Origin: Saccharopolyspora aridisoli
GTDB lineage: Bacteria > Actinomycetota > Actinomycetes > Mycobacteriales > Pseudonocardiaceae
Assembly: GCF_004348445.1 (NCBI RefSeq)
Contig: NZ_SMKV01000023.1
Span: forward strand, 1 to 64,000
DNA length: 64,000 nt
Direction of reading: 5' to 3'
Below the pieces are notes generated by a model, which did not search any database, had not been told where the DNA came from, and worked only from the letters and a program-made list of their open reading frames with translations. Shown one piece after another: positions 25,635 through 33,988 of the stretch (position 1 is the first letter of the stretch; every line of letters begins with the position of its first letter). The position numbers and the translations under genes were made by a program.

Positions 25635-27118
25635 GCAGCCGCACCGCCTTCTCCGCCCAGCGCGATGGACGGTTGAGCATCGCGTTGGTGTGCACAGCGT
25701 TGGCGGGGGCTGTGATTGGCAGCGTCGGAGCTCCCCTCATCACTCCGGTCGCCACCGGAATGCACGTCTCCCTCGACGCTGCGCAGTGGACACTGACGGT
25801 GACGCTGTTCAGCGGTGCGATCGCGGGCCCCATCCTCGGCAGGCTCGGCAGCGGCCCGTACAGGCGTGTGACGATCTTGGTCACCCTCGCCCTGGTCGTG
25901 GTGGGTGGGCTGCTGACCGTGCTCCCGCTTCCCTTAGCGGCGTTGCTGATCGGACGCGGTTTGCAGGGGCTCGGAGTGGCGGTCGGAGCGCTGTTGATGA
26001 GCGTCGCCCGCGCACACCTGCCATCGGAGCGCTCAGCGCCGACCATCGCCGCGTTGTCGGTCGCATCAACCGTCGGCATCGGTGTCGGCTATCCGGTGAT
26101 CAGCCTCCTCGACCAATTCGCAGGCCTGCGCGCCGCGTACGGACTCGGCCTCCTCCTTTCGGCCGTCGCGCTCGCCATCGCCTGGCGGGCACTGCCGGCT
26201 GAAGCACTCGGGGAACGACCCCGGATCGACGTCGCGGGCGCCCTGCTCCTCGCGCTCGGGACCCTCGGGATCCTCATCGTCATCGCCACGCCCTCGATGT
26301 GGTCGAACGCGTGGCTGGCCGGTGGCGTCCTCATCGGCACCACCACGATCTTGACCGTGTGGGCGTTCATCGAGCTGCGCACCACAGCGCCATTGGTGGA
26401 CCTTCGATTGCTCAGCCAAGGGCCCGTCCTGCGCGCGAACCTGGCGATACTCGTGGCGGGAACGGGCCTGTACCTGCTGTTCAGCCTGTTCACCCGCTAC
26501 GTGCAGACCCCGGCGGGGGCCCACTACGGATTCGCACTTCCCGGTGTCGCCGCGGGTGCGGCGCTGATTCCGTTCTCGCTGCTCGGGTTCGCCGCAGGAA
26601 GTGCGGTGCCCCGCCTCAACGCGCGCATCACCGAGCGTGGGACGTACGCGCTCTCGGTCGCGCTCGCCGCCGCCAGCGCGCTGCTTTTCGCTTTCGGCAA
26701 CCGATCGTTGCCGGCTGTGCTCGCCGCGATAGCCCTGCTCGGCTTCGCCGTCGGAGGACTGTTCGCAGTCATGCCCGAACTCATCCTCGTCGGGGTTCCG
26801 CAGGAGGAGACGGCCAGCGTGCTCTCGATCAACCAGATCGCTCGCAGCACCGGTATGAGCATCGGAAGCGCACTCGCCGGTTCGCTGCTCGCCGCCACCA
26901 CCCAGAACGGCGCGCTACTGCCCGACCAGAACGGCTACATCACCACTGCTCTGTGGGCACTTCCCCCACTCGCCGCCAGCGCACTCATCATCGCCGCCCA
27001 GCGAAAACGCACATCGAGAGGTACTGGTAACCACGGGAAACGAAGAGGGCGGCAGCCTTCCTCGTTGAGCGGCGGCGTCACCACTGCGACGACGCCACGG
27101 CGAGGACGGCCGTGCTGA
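25631..27118 (+). CDS. MFS drug-efflux transporter
   Basis: A 495-residue major facilitator protein with at least 12 hydrophobic helices. The TM4-5 region LIGRGLQGLGVAVGALLMSV matches drug:H+ antiporters. It is translationally coupled to the TetR gene. The last 30 or so residues (after RKRTSRG) are read from the right copy of the 44-bp direct repeat. The original stop was probably lost and the frame extended into foreign flanking sequence. The substrate is unknown. Confidence 0.88.
   Translation: MSSRTAFSAQRDGRLSIALVCTALAGAVIGSVGAPLITPVATGMHVSLDAAQWTLTVTLFSGAIAGPILGRLGSGPYRRVTILVTLALVVVGGLLTVLPLPLAALLIGRGLQGLGVAVGALLMSVARAHLPSERSAPTIAALSVASTVGIGVGYPVISLLDQFAGLRAAYGLGLLLSAVALAIAWRALPAEALGERPRIDVAGALLLALGTLGILIVIATPSMWSNAWLAGGVLIGTTTILTVWAFIELRTTAPLVDLRLLSQGPVLRANLAILVAGTGLYLLFSLFTRYVQTPAGAHYGFALPGVAAGAALIPFSLLGFAAGSAVPRLNARITERGTYALSVALAAASALLFAFGNRSLPAVLAAIALLGFAVGGLFAVMPELILVGVPQEETASVLSINQIARSTGMSIGSALAGSLLAATTQNGALLPDQNGYITTALWALPPLAASALIIAAQRKRTSRGTGNHGKRRGRQPSSLSGGVTTATTPRRGRPC
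27071..27114 (+). repeat. 44-bp direct repeat, right copy
   Basis: Pairs with 24870-24913 and overlaps the 3' end of the MFS coding sequence. Confidence 0.75.
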
Positions 27119-27316
27119 TCCTGCGCCGATGAGGGCGGTTGCCACCCGGACGCTGCGGAACTTCCTCGCGCCGAGCCGGGAGAGGGTCAGCAGCTGCCGT
27201 CGGACCAGCGCTGAGACCGCCTGCCGCAGCGCCACCCACCTCCACAACCCGTTCCGATCGCGGCCGGTCCGGCTGCTGACAAGGGCACGGTGACGATGCG
27301 GCGAGGAACCGCTGTG

Positions 27317-27350
27317 GGTGCGGGGGTTTCGCGCGCGATACCCCCGCACC
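27317..27350 (-). terminator. Terminator of the MHS transporter gene
   Basis: A perfect 11-bp stem, GGTGCGGGGGT (27317-27327) with ACCCCCGCACC (27340-27350), around a 12-nt loop. It lies 13 nt beyond the stop of the leftward transporter gene. Confidence 0.8.
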
Positions 27351-27363
27351 GCCGAGGACGGGA

Positions 27364-28677
27364 CTACGCGTTCAGGTCGGCTCCGCGGGGTTCGCGGACC
27401 ATGGTGACGGCGATGATCGAGATGACGCTGAGCACCATGATGTACGCGCCGACCGCGTAGGCGCTGCCCGTGGCCTGGGTCAGCGCTTCGGCGATGGTGG
27501 GCGCGAAGGCCCCGCCGAGGATGGCGCCGAAGGCATACCCGATGGACACACCGGAGTAGCGCACGTTGGCGGGGAACATCTCGGCGTACATCGCCGACAT
27601 CGGCCCGTAGGACAGCCCGATGCCGAACGACAGCACCACGATGGCCAGCGCGAACAGCACGCCGCTGCCGGTTCCCATCATGAGGAACATCGGCAGCATC
27701 CACACGAACACGGCCGCGTAGCCGATCTGGAACGTGCGCACCCGCCCGATCCGGTCGGACAGCGCACCGGAGTGGACGGTGAACACCAGCCATCCGACGG
27801 CTCCGACGATCGTCGCCAGCAGCACGGTCGGCCGGGACAGCCCGAGGGTCTTGCCGTAGCTGAGGAAGTAGGCGATGACCAGGTAGCCGGCGGCGTTGTT
27901 GGCGACGAAGATCAGCGCAGCCAGCACGACGTTGCGGGTGTTGCTGCGGAACAACTCCTGCAGCGGTGCCGAGGAGTGGGCCTTGCGCTCCAGCATCTCC
28001 TGGAACACCGGGCTCTCCTCGACCATGCGGCGCACGAGGTAGCCGAACACGATGAGCACGACCGACAGCAGGAACGGGATCCGCCAGCCCCAGGCGAGGA
28101 ACTGCTCCTCGCTGGTCGACGAGCTGATCACCCACAGCACGCCGGTGGCCAGGATCAACCCGAGCGGCACGCCGGTCTGCGGGTAGGAGCCGAAGTAACC
28201 GCGCTTGCCGAGCGGTGCGTGCTCGACGGCCATCAGCGCCGCACCACCCCACTCACCGCCTGCGGAGAAGCCCTGCACGACCCGCAGCACGATGAGCAGG
28301 ATCGGCGCCGCGACCCCGATCTGGGCGTAGGTCGGCAGCAGCCCGATCAGCGCGGTCGCCGCACCCATCATGATCAGGGTCATGACCAGCATCGCCTTGC
28401 GCCCGAGCCGGTCCCCGAACCGCCCGGCGACGATCGCCCCGAGCGGCCGGAACAGGAAGCTGATGCCGATGGTCGCCAGCGACAGCAGGCTGGCGACCCC
28501 CGGTGCGTCCGCGCTCAGCGGCTTGAAGAAGTGCGGTGCGAACACCAGGCTCGCCGCCTGCGCGTAGATGAAGAAGTCGTACCACTCGATGGTCGTCCCG
28601 ACGAGCGTGCTGGCGAGCAACCGCTTCTCATCCCGGGTGCGACCAGGGCCCGCAGCGTGCTGCACGGAGTCCGACAT
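27364..28677 (-). CDS. MHS-family MFS metabolite:proton symporter
   Basis: A 437-residue 12-helix symporter of the metabolite:H+ symporter group (proline/betaine, shikimate, alpha-ketoglutarate, citrate relatives). Hallmarks are TTIEWYDFFIYAQAASLVF in TM1, GRFGDRLGRKAML in the TM2-3 loop and VVQGFSAGGEWGGAALM in TM4. GAGG precedes the ATG. It is monocistronic with its own terminator. The substrate cannot be assigned. Confidence 0.92.
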   Translation of the reverse strand: MSDSVQHAAGPGRTRDEKRLLASTLVGTTIEWYDFFIYAQAASLVFAPHFFKPLSADAPGVASLLSLATIGISFLFRPLGAIVAGRFGDRLGRKAMLVMTLIMMGAATALIGLLPTYAQIGVAAPILLIVLRVVQGFSAGGEWGGAALMAVEHAPLGKRGYFGSYPQTGVPLGLILATGVLWVISSSTSEEQFLAWGWRIPFLLSVVLIVFGYLVRRMVEESPVFQEMLERKAHSSAPLQELFRSNTRNVVLAALIFVANNAAGYLVIAYFLSYGKTLGLSRPTVLLATIVGAVGWLVFTVHSGALSDRIGRVRTFQIGYAAVFVWMLPMFLMMGTGSGVLFALAIVVLSFGIGLSYGPMSAMYAEMFPANVRYSGVSIGYAFGAILGGAFAPTIAEALTQATGSAYAVGAYIMVLSVISIIAVTMVREPRGADLNA

Positions 28678-28888
28678 GGCTGAACCTCGTTGTTCCGTCG
28701 TCCTTGTGTTGGGTGCCTGTCTAGTCGGGACGACGCGCCAGGTCGAGAGCTCAAGCGCAACGATTCACGGCGAATCGGGTCCACACCCACAGCCCGGAAG
28801 ATCCGCTTCAGGCGAAATGGCGTTCCGTAGTTAGACGTGCACGCTCCGTAGGATCGCGGCACGGTTGACGCACCGTGCCCGCAGCGTC

Positions 28889-29146
28889 TCAAAGCGAGAA
28901 CCGGTCACCCTTCACCGCGTCGATGAACACCCCCCACTGCGACGGCGTCGCCGTGAAGTACCCCGCGTCCGGCGCCTTCGAATCACGCACCGCAGCGTGG
29001 CCGGATAAGTCCCCCACCTCGATGCAGTCACCGTTGGGGTGGCTGAAGCTCGACTTGCGCCAGCCGACCACGCGACCAACCTCCACGCAGTTTCCATTCG
29101 GTTGACTGCGGGACGACTTGCGCCAACCAGCCACGACCTCGTCCAT
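28889..29146 (-). CDS. DUF397 protein with duplicated N-terminal motif
   Basis: An 85-residue DUF397 protein, small partners of XRE-DUF5753 regulators in actinomycetes. The conserved motif GWRKSSRSQPNGNCVEVG is followed directly by a second copy, GWRKSSFSHPNGDCIEVG, and then by the usual C-terminal VRDSKAP...W...F. ATG 29146 is chosen because GGAG lies 8 nt upstream; an in-frame GTG at 29149 is possible. It overlaps the upstream regulator's stop. Confidence 0.9.
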   Translation of the reverse strand: MDEVVAGWRKSSRSQPNGNCVEVGRVVGWRKSSFSHPNGDCIEVGDLSGHAAVRDSKAPDAGYFTATPSQWGVFIDAVKGDRFSL

Positions 29147-29997
29147 CACTGCTCCTTGCCCTTCAAGAGACCCTTGATCAGCTTGATACTCGCATCAGCA
29201 CCGAGCGCGACCTTACGGATTCCGGAGATGGCCTGGCGATAGGCGAGCACGTCGTCGGCATCGGGGACGAAAGCACCCGAGCTGAAGTGCTCAAAGTGCA
29301 ATACGGGTGGGGCATCCGGGAAGTCGTAGAGCACAAACGGCCCAGCATGCCCGGGATGCCAGCCAATGCGGGGTTTGACCACCTGGATCGTGACGTTCTC
29401 CCTCTCGGAGAACTCCAGAAGATGGCGCAGCTGATCCTCCATGACTCCTGATGTACCGATCTTGTCCTTGAGCGCATCCTCGCCGATCAGCGCGATGAGT
29501 TCGACCGGATTCCGCTTGGTGAGCGCTTCGCGTCGGGCAATCCGCAGCGTGACTCTCTGCTCGATCTCGCTTGCGGGAAGGCCGCTCGCCACAGCGAGAG
29601 CCCTTGCGTAGTCAGCTGTCTGGAGCAGCCCAGGAAGTCCGAGCGGCGCCCATTCGACGATCGCCGAGGCGGAGCGCTCACACTCAACCGCTCCGGCCAA
29701 CTGTTGCGGAATGCCCGGCATGCCAACAGTGAGCCAGTTCGGCTCGCTGGCATCCCGAGCCAACTCGATCAACCGTTGCTTCTCCCGGCCTGTTACGCCG
29801 GCAGCGGTCAGGAACGACGCCACATCTTCTGGAGTCGGCACTCGGCGTCCGGTCTCCCAGTGCGAAATCGTCCCGTGGCTCATCCCCAGACGTCGGCTCA
29901 GCTCACGCCCACTCACACCGGATTGCTCTCTGATGGTCCTGATAGCCGCTGCCAACGCGCGTGCGCGTGGCGTCATCAGATTGGTGTCTACAGGCAT
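29146..29997 (-). CDS. XRE-family HTH regulator with DUF5753 domain
   Basis: A 283-residue actinobacterial regulator. Residues about 12-70 are the Cro/C1 HTH (SGRELSRRLGMSHGTISHWE). Residues about 95-275 are DUF5753, including LPGLLQTADYARAL and MEDQLRHLLEFSE. It is coupled to a DUF397 gene and divergent from a small zinc-ribbon gene, the usual trio. Relatives influence development or antibiotic production in streptomycetes. Confidence 0.92.
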   Translation of the reverse strand: MPVDTNLMTPRARALAAAIRTIREQSGVSGRELSRRLGMSHGTISHWETGRRVPTPEDVASFLTAAGVTGREKQRLIELARDASEPNWLTVGMPGIPQQLAGAVECERSASAIVEWAPLGLPGLLQTADYARALAVASGLPASEIEQRVTLRIARREALTKRNPVELIALIGEDALKDKIGTSGVMEDQLRHLLEFSERENVTIQVVKPRIGWHPGHAGPFVLYDFPDAPPVLHFEHFSSGAFVPDADDVLAYRQAISGIRKVALGADASIKLIKGLLKGKEQ

Positions 29998-30112
29998 GAG
30001 ACAGATCGTAGCTTCGTCGCCTGAACTGCACAGTCATGCAATCGGGTAATTGATCAGTGTCTACAAGACAGACATGCTGGTTCGCGACAACCAAACTATC
30101 TGGGGGGTTGCG

Positions 30113-30331
30113 ATGTATTCGTTCCATTGGGTTCCGGCAAACGCAGCACGCCACGCGAGCACTGACCGCCGACCGGAAGGCGCGCTGGTCTATCCGAGCG
30201 GAACCGCGGTCACGACGTTGTGCGGCAAGGTCGATCAGATCTCGGACAACTCCGAGATCGCATGGCTGTGGTCGACGTGCCCGGAGTGCTACGAAGCGGC
30301 GTTGCGGATGGCGAGGGCAGCAGACGGATGA
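30113..30331 (+). CDS. Small zinc-ribbon protein linked to XRE/DUF397 pair
   Basis: A 72-residue protein. HWVPANAARHA, TLCGK and TCPECYEAA supply His and Cys residues that could bind zinc. The ATG at 30113 has GGGGGG seven nt upstream, better than the upstream in-frame ATG at 30050. It is divergent from the XRE gene and resembles small actinobacterial zinc-finger proteins found beside such regulators. Confidence 0.75.
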   Translation: MYSFHWVPANAARHASTDRRPEGALVYPSGTAVTTLCGKVDQISDNSEIAWLWSTCPECYEAALRMARAADG

Positions 30332-30349
30332 CGACACGTCCCTGAATCA

Positions 30350-30430
30350 GGAACCGCTCGGCTGACTCCCCACCGAGATAGCGGTTCCAGGTCGGCCGGT
30401 GCGCCTTCCCCTCCCCGGCACCGGCCGACC
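30350..30430. terminator. Tandem terminator hairpins
   Basis: The first hairpin pairs GGAACCGCTCGG (30350-30361) with CCGAG-AT-AGCGGTTCC (30373-30388). The second pairs GGTCGGCCGGTG (30390-30401) with its exact complement (30419-30430). They lie between convergent genes and can serve both. Confidence 0.8.
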
Positions 30431-30452
30431 ACCCCTCAAGGCAGAACGCCAG

Positions 30453-30752
30453 CTACGCGCCCAGCGCGCTGGTGGTGGACGCTCCGATCATGACGACCAG
30501 GAAGAAGAGCAGGATCATCGCCCACGCCGCCAGGACCACGTACCCCAGCACCAGTCCGGCGATCGCCATGCCGTACCCGGACTGCGGCGGGTTCTTCCTG
30601 ATGTCGCGCACGGCGATGTGACCGAAGATCACCGCCAGCGGTGCGACCCCGAGAATGCCCAGGACCAGCGCGGCCACCGACATGCCGTTGGTGGGCGCTG
30701 GGAACGCCATCGCGGGAGGCACCGGTCGCGGGTACGGCTGTTCGGCGGTCAT
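30453..30752 (-). CDS. DUF4190 small membrane protein
   Basis: A 99-residue protein with a proline-rich N-terminus (about 20 residues) and two transmembrane helices. Segments are NGMSVAALVLGILGVAPLAV, then HIAVRDIRKNPPQSGYGMAI, typical of DUF4190. The function is unknown; relatives are common actinobacterial envelope proteins. Confidence 0.85.
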   Translation of the reverse strand: MTAEQPYPRPVPPAMAFPAPTNGMSVAALVLGILGVAPLAVIFGHIAVRDIRKNPPQSGYGMAIAGLVLGYVVLAAWAMILLFFLVVMIGASTTSALGA

Positions 30753-30864
30753 GTTCGGATCCCCTCAGGCTGGTGTCCGGCTCTAGTACGGAAGGGTCCC
30801 GGCGGATCTTCCCGGCAGGCAGGGGCGAAAGGCCCGGCCGCAGGCAGTGCGCTGCCGACTCCGA

Positions 30865-31884
30865 CTAGGACCGCCCGGCGGGTTCGCGCTGCTGCTCCGG
30901 CCTGCGGAGCAGGCGCAAGCCGCGCAGACCGAGCCAGGTGAGCAGCGCGAGCACCGCCACGACCAGGTATTCGATCAGCGGGATGCGCACGATCTCGTCG
31001 AGCTCGGTGAGCGACCTGGTCCAGTACACCGCGATCGCCGCACCGAGGTGGAGGACGACCAGCACCCAGCGGGTGCTCCTCGCCAGGCCCAGGCCGTGCA
31101 TCTGGGAGATGACGAAAACCCCCAGGAAGCCGAAGAGGAACATCGGCCACAGGCCGTCGGGCCCGGTGTTCATCACCGCGACCAGGGTTCCGTGCACGAC
31201 CACCAGCAGCTCCAGGGTCAGCGTCCACCAGCGGTTGGTGTGGGACCGGGTGAAGAACAGGCTCCCCTGCAGCAGCAGGAGGAACATGTAGACGAAGCCG
31301 ATCAGGTGCCCGCTCGTGGTTTCCATCGGGTGGTACCAGAACGTGTAGACCGCGGCCCAGCTGAACAGGAAACCGTGGTACTTCCGGAAGAACCGCGTGA
31401 TCTCCGCGGAGATCGGGGCGGGCCGACCGAAGAACATGCCCCTGCGCCGGTTCTCCATGATCAGCACGACGATCAGCAGCACGATCACCGAGCCCTGCGA
31501 GCTGAAGATCGAAACGTCCTGCGCCAGGCCGTCGTAGAACACCTGCGTCTGCACCTCGTGCAGCACGATGAAGCCGAGGTTGGCCACCAGCGCAACCACG
31601 TTCACCGGATGCAGCCCGCCGGTGTAGGTCCGGACGTGCCGCTGCGCGTGGAAGATCAGCCACCAGCTGACCAGCTGGTGCGCGGTGTAGCCGGCCCACG
31701 CCGATGCCCTGGTCCACAACGTGGGCTCGGGGAGCTTCCAGTAGTACCAGGAAGCGCCCTGGTCGGGCAGCAGAGCGACATCACCGAGCCACCAGCCGCC
31801 CGCCCACACTCCAGCGGTGAGCACCAGGCACACCGCCACACCCGCGCCGAGCACGGTGCGCGCGTTGGTCAGCATGCCGGCCAT
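30865..31884 (-). CDS. Polytopic membrane protein of unknown function
   Basis: A 339-residue protein with about eight to nine hydrophobic helices and several histidines in or near membranes (YTAHQLVSWWLIFHAQRH, IVLHEVQTQVF, WYHPMETT). I do not recognise the family. ATG 31884 is chosen because a GGGGCG sequence precedes it and the signal-anchor-like first helix follows directly. Open sequence upstream overlaps the ClpP gene on the other strand and is not coding. No operon partner is evident. Confidence 0.65.
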   Translation of the reverse strand: MAGMLTNARTVLGAGVAVCLVLTAGVWAGGWWLGDVALLPDQGASWYYWKLPEPTLWTRASAWAGYTAHQLVSWWLIFHAQRHVRTYTGGLHPVNVVALVANLGFIVLHEVQTQVFYDGLAQDVSIFSSQGSVIVLLIVVLIMENRRRGMFFGRPAPISAEITRFFRKYHGFLFSWAAVYTFWYHPMETTSGHLIGFVYMFLLLLQGSLFFTRSHTNRWWTLTLELLVVVHGTLVAVMNTGPDGLWPMFLFGFLGVFVISQMHGLGLARSTRWVLVVLHLGAAIAVYWTRSLTELDEIVRIPLIEYLVVAVLALLTWLGLRGLRLLRRPEQQREPAGRS

Positions 31885-31935
31885 TATCGCCCCGGCCCGA
31901 GACGATCCGTCCCGCCCCGATCCCCAAGGGGTACC

Positions 31936-31988
31936 GGATCCACTGAAATCCGGCGCCCGGGACCGGGCTGGGTTGTCCGTTCTTGACC
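31936..31988. repeat. Degenerate third locus of modules B and A
   Basis: GGATCCACTGAAATCCGG resembles one arm of the 7802 palindrome. It is followed at 31971 by GGTTGTCCGTTCTTGACC, an inverted relative of module A (7631). It lies in the gap before clpP. Confidence 0.35.
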
Positions 31989-32106
31989 TGGGATGGTCGG
32001 CGCGTCGCTTGCCCAGCAAGCTCATCCGCGTCACCAAGGGACAACTCATCGACTCGCCCGCGGAACTGTTCACGGCCATGACCGGCAGAGCCGGCACGAT
32101 GGCACG

Positions 32107-32135
32107 CCGCTGACGGCGGATCTGCTCTGAGCAGC
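32107..32135 (+). promoter_or_regulatory. Putative PopR/ClgR-type operator of the clpP operon
   Basis: CCGCTGACGGCGGA (32107-32120) is identical to a site before the adjacent XRE gene (33866-33879). It abuts TCTGCT-CTG-AGCAGC (32121-32135), a hyphenated palindrome close to the PopR box TCTGCC-N3-GGCAGA described for streptomycete clpP3P4. The site is about 42 nt before the clpP start. Confidence 0.65.
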
Positions 32136-32176
32136 AGGGGACTCCGGGAGCGGGGTTCCGGCGGCATGGTCGGGTC

Positions 32177-32800
32177 ATGGCCAACGATGAGAAGCAGCCG
32201 ATGTTCGACAACCGGCTTCGCGAACGGTTCTTCAGCCAGCGGGTCCTGGTCCTCGACGGTCCGCTCGAAGACGACAACGGGACGGTGCTGATCACGCAGG
32301 TGCTGTCCCTCGCCCACTCCGATCCGGGCAAGGACATCGCGCTGTGGATCCACTCCCCCGGCGGCTCGGTGCCCTCGATGCTCGCGATCCGCGACGTGAT
32401 GCGGCTCGTGCCGTGCGACGTGTCCACGCTCGCCCTCGGACTCGCGTGCAGCGCGGGACAGTTCCTGCTGTCGGCGGGCACTCCCGGCAAGCGCTTCGCG
32501 CTGCCGCACGCGCGAATCCTGATGCACCAGGGTTCGGCGGGGATCAGCGGTTCGGCCGTCGAGGTCGAGGTGCAGGCCGACGACCTGCGCTACACGCGGG
32601 ACACGGTGCTCGGCATCATCGCCGAGGACACCGGCCAGCCGGTCGAGCGGGTCTTCGCCGACTCGTTGCACGATCGCTGGTTCAGCAGCGAGCAGGCACG
32701 CGAGTACGGGTTCGTCGACCACATCGTCGACGGCCTGGGCCAGGTGATGCCGATGCGCACGCCCATGGGGCTCAGCGCGGAGACGGGGGTTCGAGCATGA
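32177..32800 (+). CDS. clpP: ATP-dependent Clp protease proteolytic subunit, catalytic-Ser intact
   Basis: A 207-residue ClpP subunit, the chambered serine peptidase that works with ClpX or ClpC. The catalytic Ser lies in [15 protein letters not shown], where the family consensus is GQAASM. The catalytic His is in ILMHQGSAG. It overlaps the second clpP-like gene by 4 nt (ATGA), a bicistronic layout like clpP1P2 or clpP3P4 of actinomycetes. An XRE repressor with a C-terminal AA tail lies convergent just downstream. Confidence 0.92.
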   Translation: MANDEKQPMFDNRLRERFFSQRVLVLDGPLEDDNGTVLITQVLSLAHSDPGKDIALWIHSPGGSVPSMLAIRDVMRLVPCDVSTLALGLACSAGQFLLSAGTPGKRFALPHARILMHQGSAGISGSAVEVEVQADDLRYTRDTVLGIIAEDTGQPVERVFADSLHDRWFSSEQAREYGFVDHIVDGLGQVMPMRTPMGLSAETGVRA

Positions 32801-33387
32801 CCAGCTACACGATCCCCAACGTCATCACCCGCAGCACCAACGGCGAGCGGATCATGGACGTCTACTCGCACCTGCTTGCCGAGCGCATCGTCTACCTCGG
32901 CACGCCGATCGACTCCGGTGTCGCGAACGCGCTGATCGCTCAGCTGCTGCACCTGGAGGCCGACAGCCCCGATCGGGAGATCAACCTCTACATCAACTCC
33001 GAGGGCGGTGACCCGTCCGCGATGCTCGCGCTCTACGACACCATCCGCTACATCAAGGCCCCGGTCGCCACGACCTGCGTCGGCCAGGCGGTCGCGGCCA
33101 GCGCGGTGCTGCTGGCCGCCGGTGCACCCGGCCATCGCGCCGTTCTGCCGCACACGCGGGTGGTGCTGCACCAGCCGGCCGCGCAGGGCCGGGGCACCAT
33201 TCCGGACCTGATCCTGCAAGCGGACGAGGTGGTCCGGGTCCGCACCCAGCTGGAGGAGATCCTCTCCGAGCACACCGGCCAGGACGTGCCGACGCTGCGG
33301 CACGACACCGACCGGGACCGCGTCTTCGACGCGCAGGAGGCCGTCGCCTACAACCTCGCCGACCACGTCCTGGACGAGCGGAGTTAG
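32797..33387 (+). CDS. ClpP-like subunit with catalytic serine replaced (ClpR-like)
   Basis: A 196-residue ClpP-fold protein. It aligns well ([38 protein letters not shown]), but the nucleophile segment reads [14 protein letters not shown]. The position of the ClpP Ser in GQAASM is therefore Ala, with a Ser two residues later. His ([10 protein letters not shown]) and the DTDRD Asp remain. It is translationally coupled to the intact ClpP upstream, so a mixed 14-mer with one inactive ring is plausible (inference). GGGGG lies before the ATG. Confidence 0.85.
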   Translation: MTSYTIPNVITRSTNGERIMDVYSHLLAERIVYLGTPIDSGVANALIAQLLHLEADSPDREINLYINSEGGDPSAMLALYDTIRYIKAPVATTCVGQAVAASAVLLAAGAPGHRAVLPHTRVVLHQPAAQGRGTIPDLILQADEVVRVRTQLEEILSEHTGQDVPTLRHDTDRDRVFDAQEAVAYNLADHVLDERS

Positions 33388-33418
33388 GCGTTGTTGAGCG
33401 ATCACCGTGCGAACCGGG

Positions 33419-33480
33419 TGGCGCAAAACCCGTCGGGGAGCGCAGCGACGGCGAGCTGAGTCCCGCACCTGGAACAGCGG
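33419..33480. repeat. Intergenic repeat in a convergent gene gap (copy 2)
   Basis: GGGTGGCGCAAAAC followed 35 nt later by CACCTGGAACAGCGGC. It matches the block order of 19611-19681. It lies between the convergent clpP-like and XRE genes. Confidence 0.5.
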
Positions 33481-33503
33481 CAGCCGCCCTCCCCAGCAGC
33501 CTC

Positions 33504-33824
33504 TCAGGCCGCCAGGAGGACGGGGCCCGAGGGACGGGCTGCCGGGCGGTTGCGCTGGACGTGGCCGGCGATGTTGATGAGCAGGTCGGGCAGCTCGACG
33601 CCGAGGGCGCCCGTGATCGCGGCGATCATCTCGCTCGACGGCTCCTTGCGGCCCCGTTCGACCTCCGAGAGGTACTGCGGCGACACACCGGCTCGCTCGG
33701 CGACGTCGACGAGCCGGTCACCGCGGTCCTCCCTGGTCGCACGCAGGGTGCGGCCGAGCTCCTCACGCCACAGCGGCTCGGGCGCGGCCTCGCGCTTGCG
33801 CTGGAAGTCAAGAACGTCCGCCAT
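33504..33824 (-). CDS. XRE-family repressor of Clp genes (PopR/ClgR-like)
   Basis: A 106-residue regulator with an HTH at about residues 25-80 (RLVDVAERAGVSPQYLSEVE, then RGRKEPSSEMI). The C-terminus is VLLAA. PopR and ClgR of streptomycetes have the same size and HTH and end in alanines that target them for ClpP degradation. Its location convergent to the clpP pair and a shared operator sequence support a self-limiting Clp circuit. The exact orthology (PopR or ClgR) is open. Confidence 0.82.
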   Translation of the reverse strand: MADVLDFQRKREAAPEPLWREELGRTLRATREDRGDRLVDVAERAGVSPQYLSEVERGRKEPSSEMIAAITGALGVELPDLLINIAGHVQRNRPAARPSGPVLLAA

Positions 33825-33862
33825 GCGCTCATCTTGACACCGGTCGGGCGCTCGGGATCGCG

Positions 33863-33891
33863 GTTCCGCTGACGGCGGAACAGGGATCTGC
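33863..33891 (-). promoter_or_regulatory. Operator before the XRE/PopR-like gene
   Basis: GTTCCGC-TGACG-GCGGAAC (33863-33881) is a 7+7 palindrome with a 5-nt spacer, the same spacer as the ClgR motif GTTCGC-N5-GCG. It contains CCGCTGACGGCGGA, identical to the site before clpP, and both are followed by ATCTGC. Confidence 0.65.
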
Positions 33892-33988
33892 CGAGGAGGA
33901 GCGCCGGACTCGGACCGAGGCCGTGCTCATGGACGATTTCCGCTCGTCACCGCCAACGACCTGATCGATCTTCGCGACGGCGGCGGGG

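Noticed and set aside
27119-27363. Minus-strand frame upstream-extended through the MHS transporter region
   Set aside because: Protein-like scraps only (for example RRQLLTLSRLGARKF), no start, and overlap with the terminator. Probably decayed sequence.
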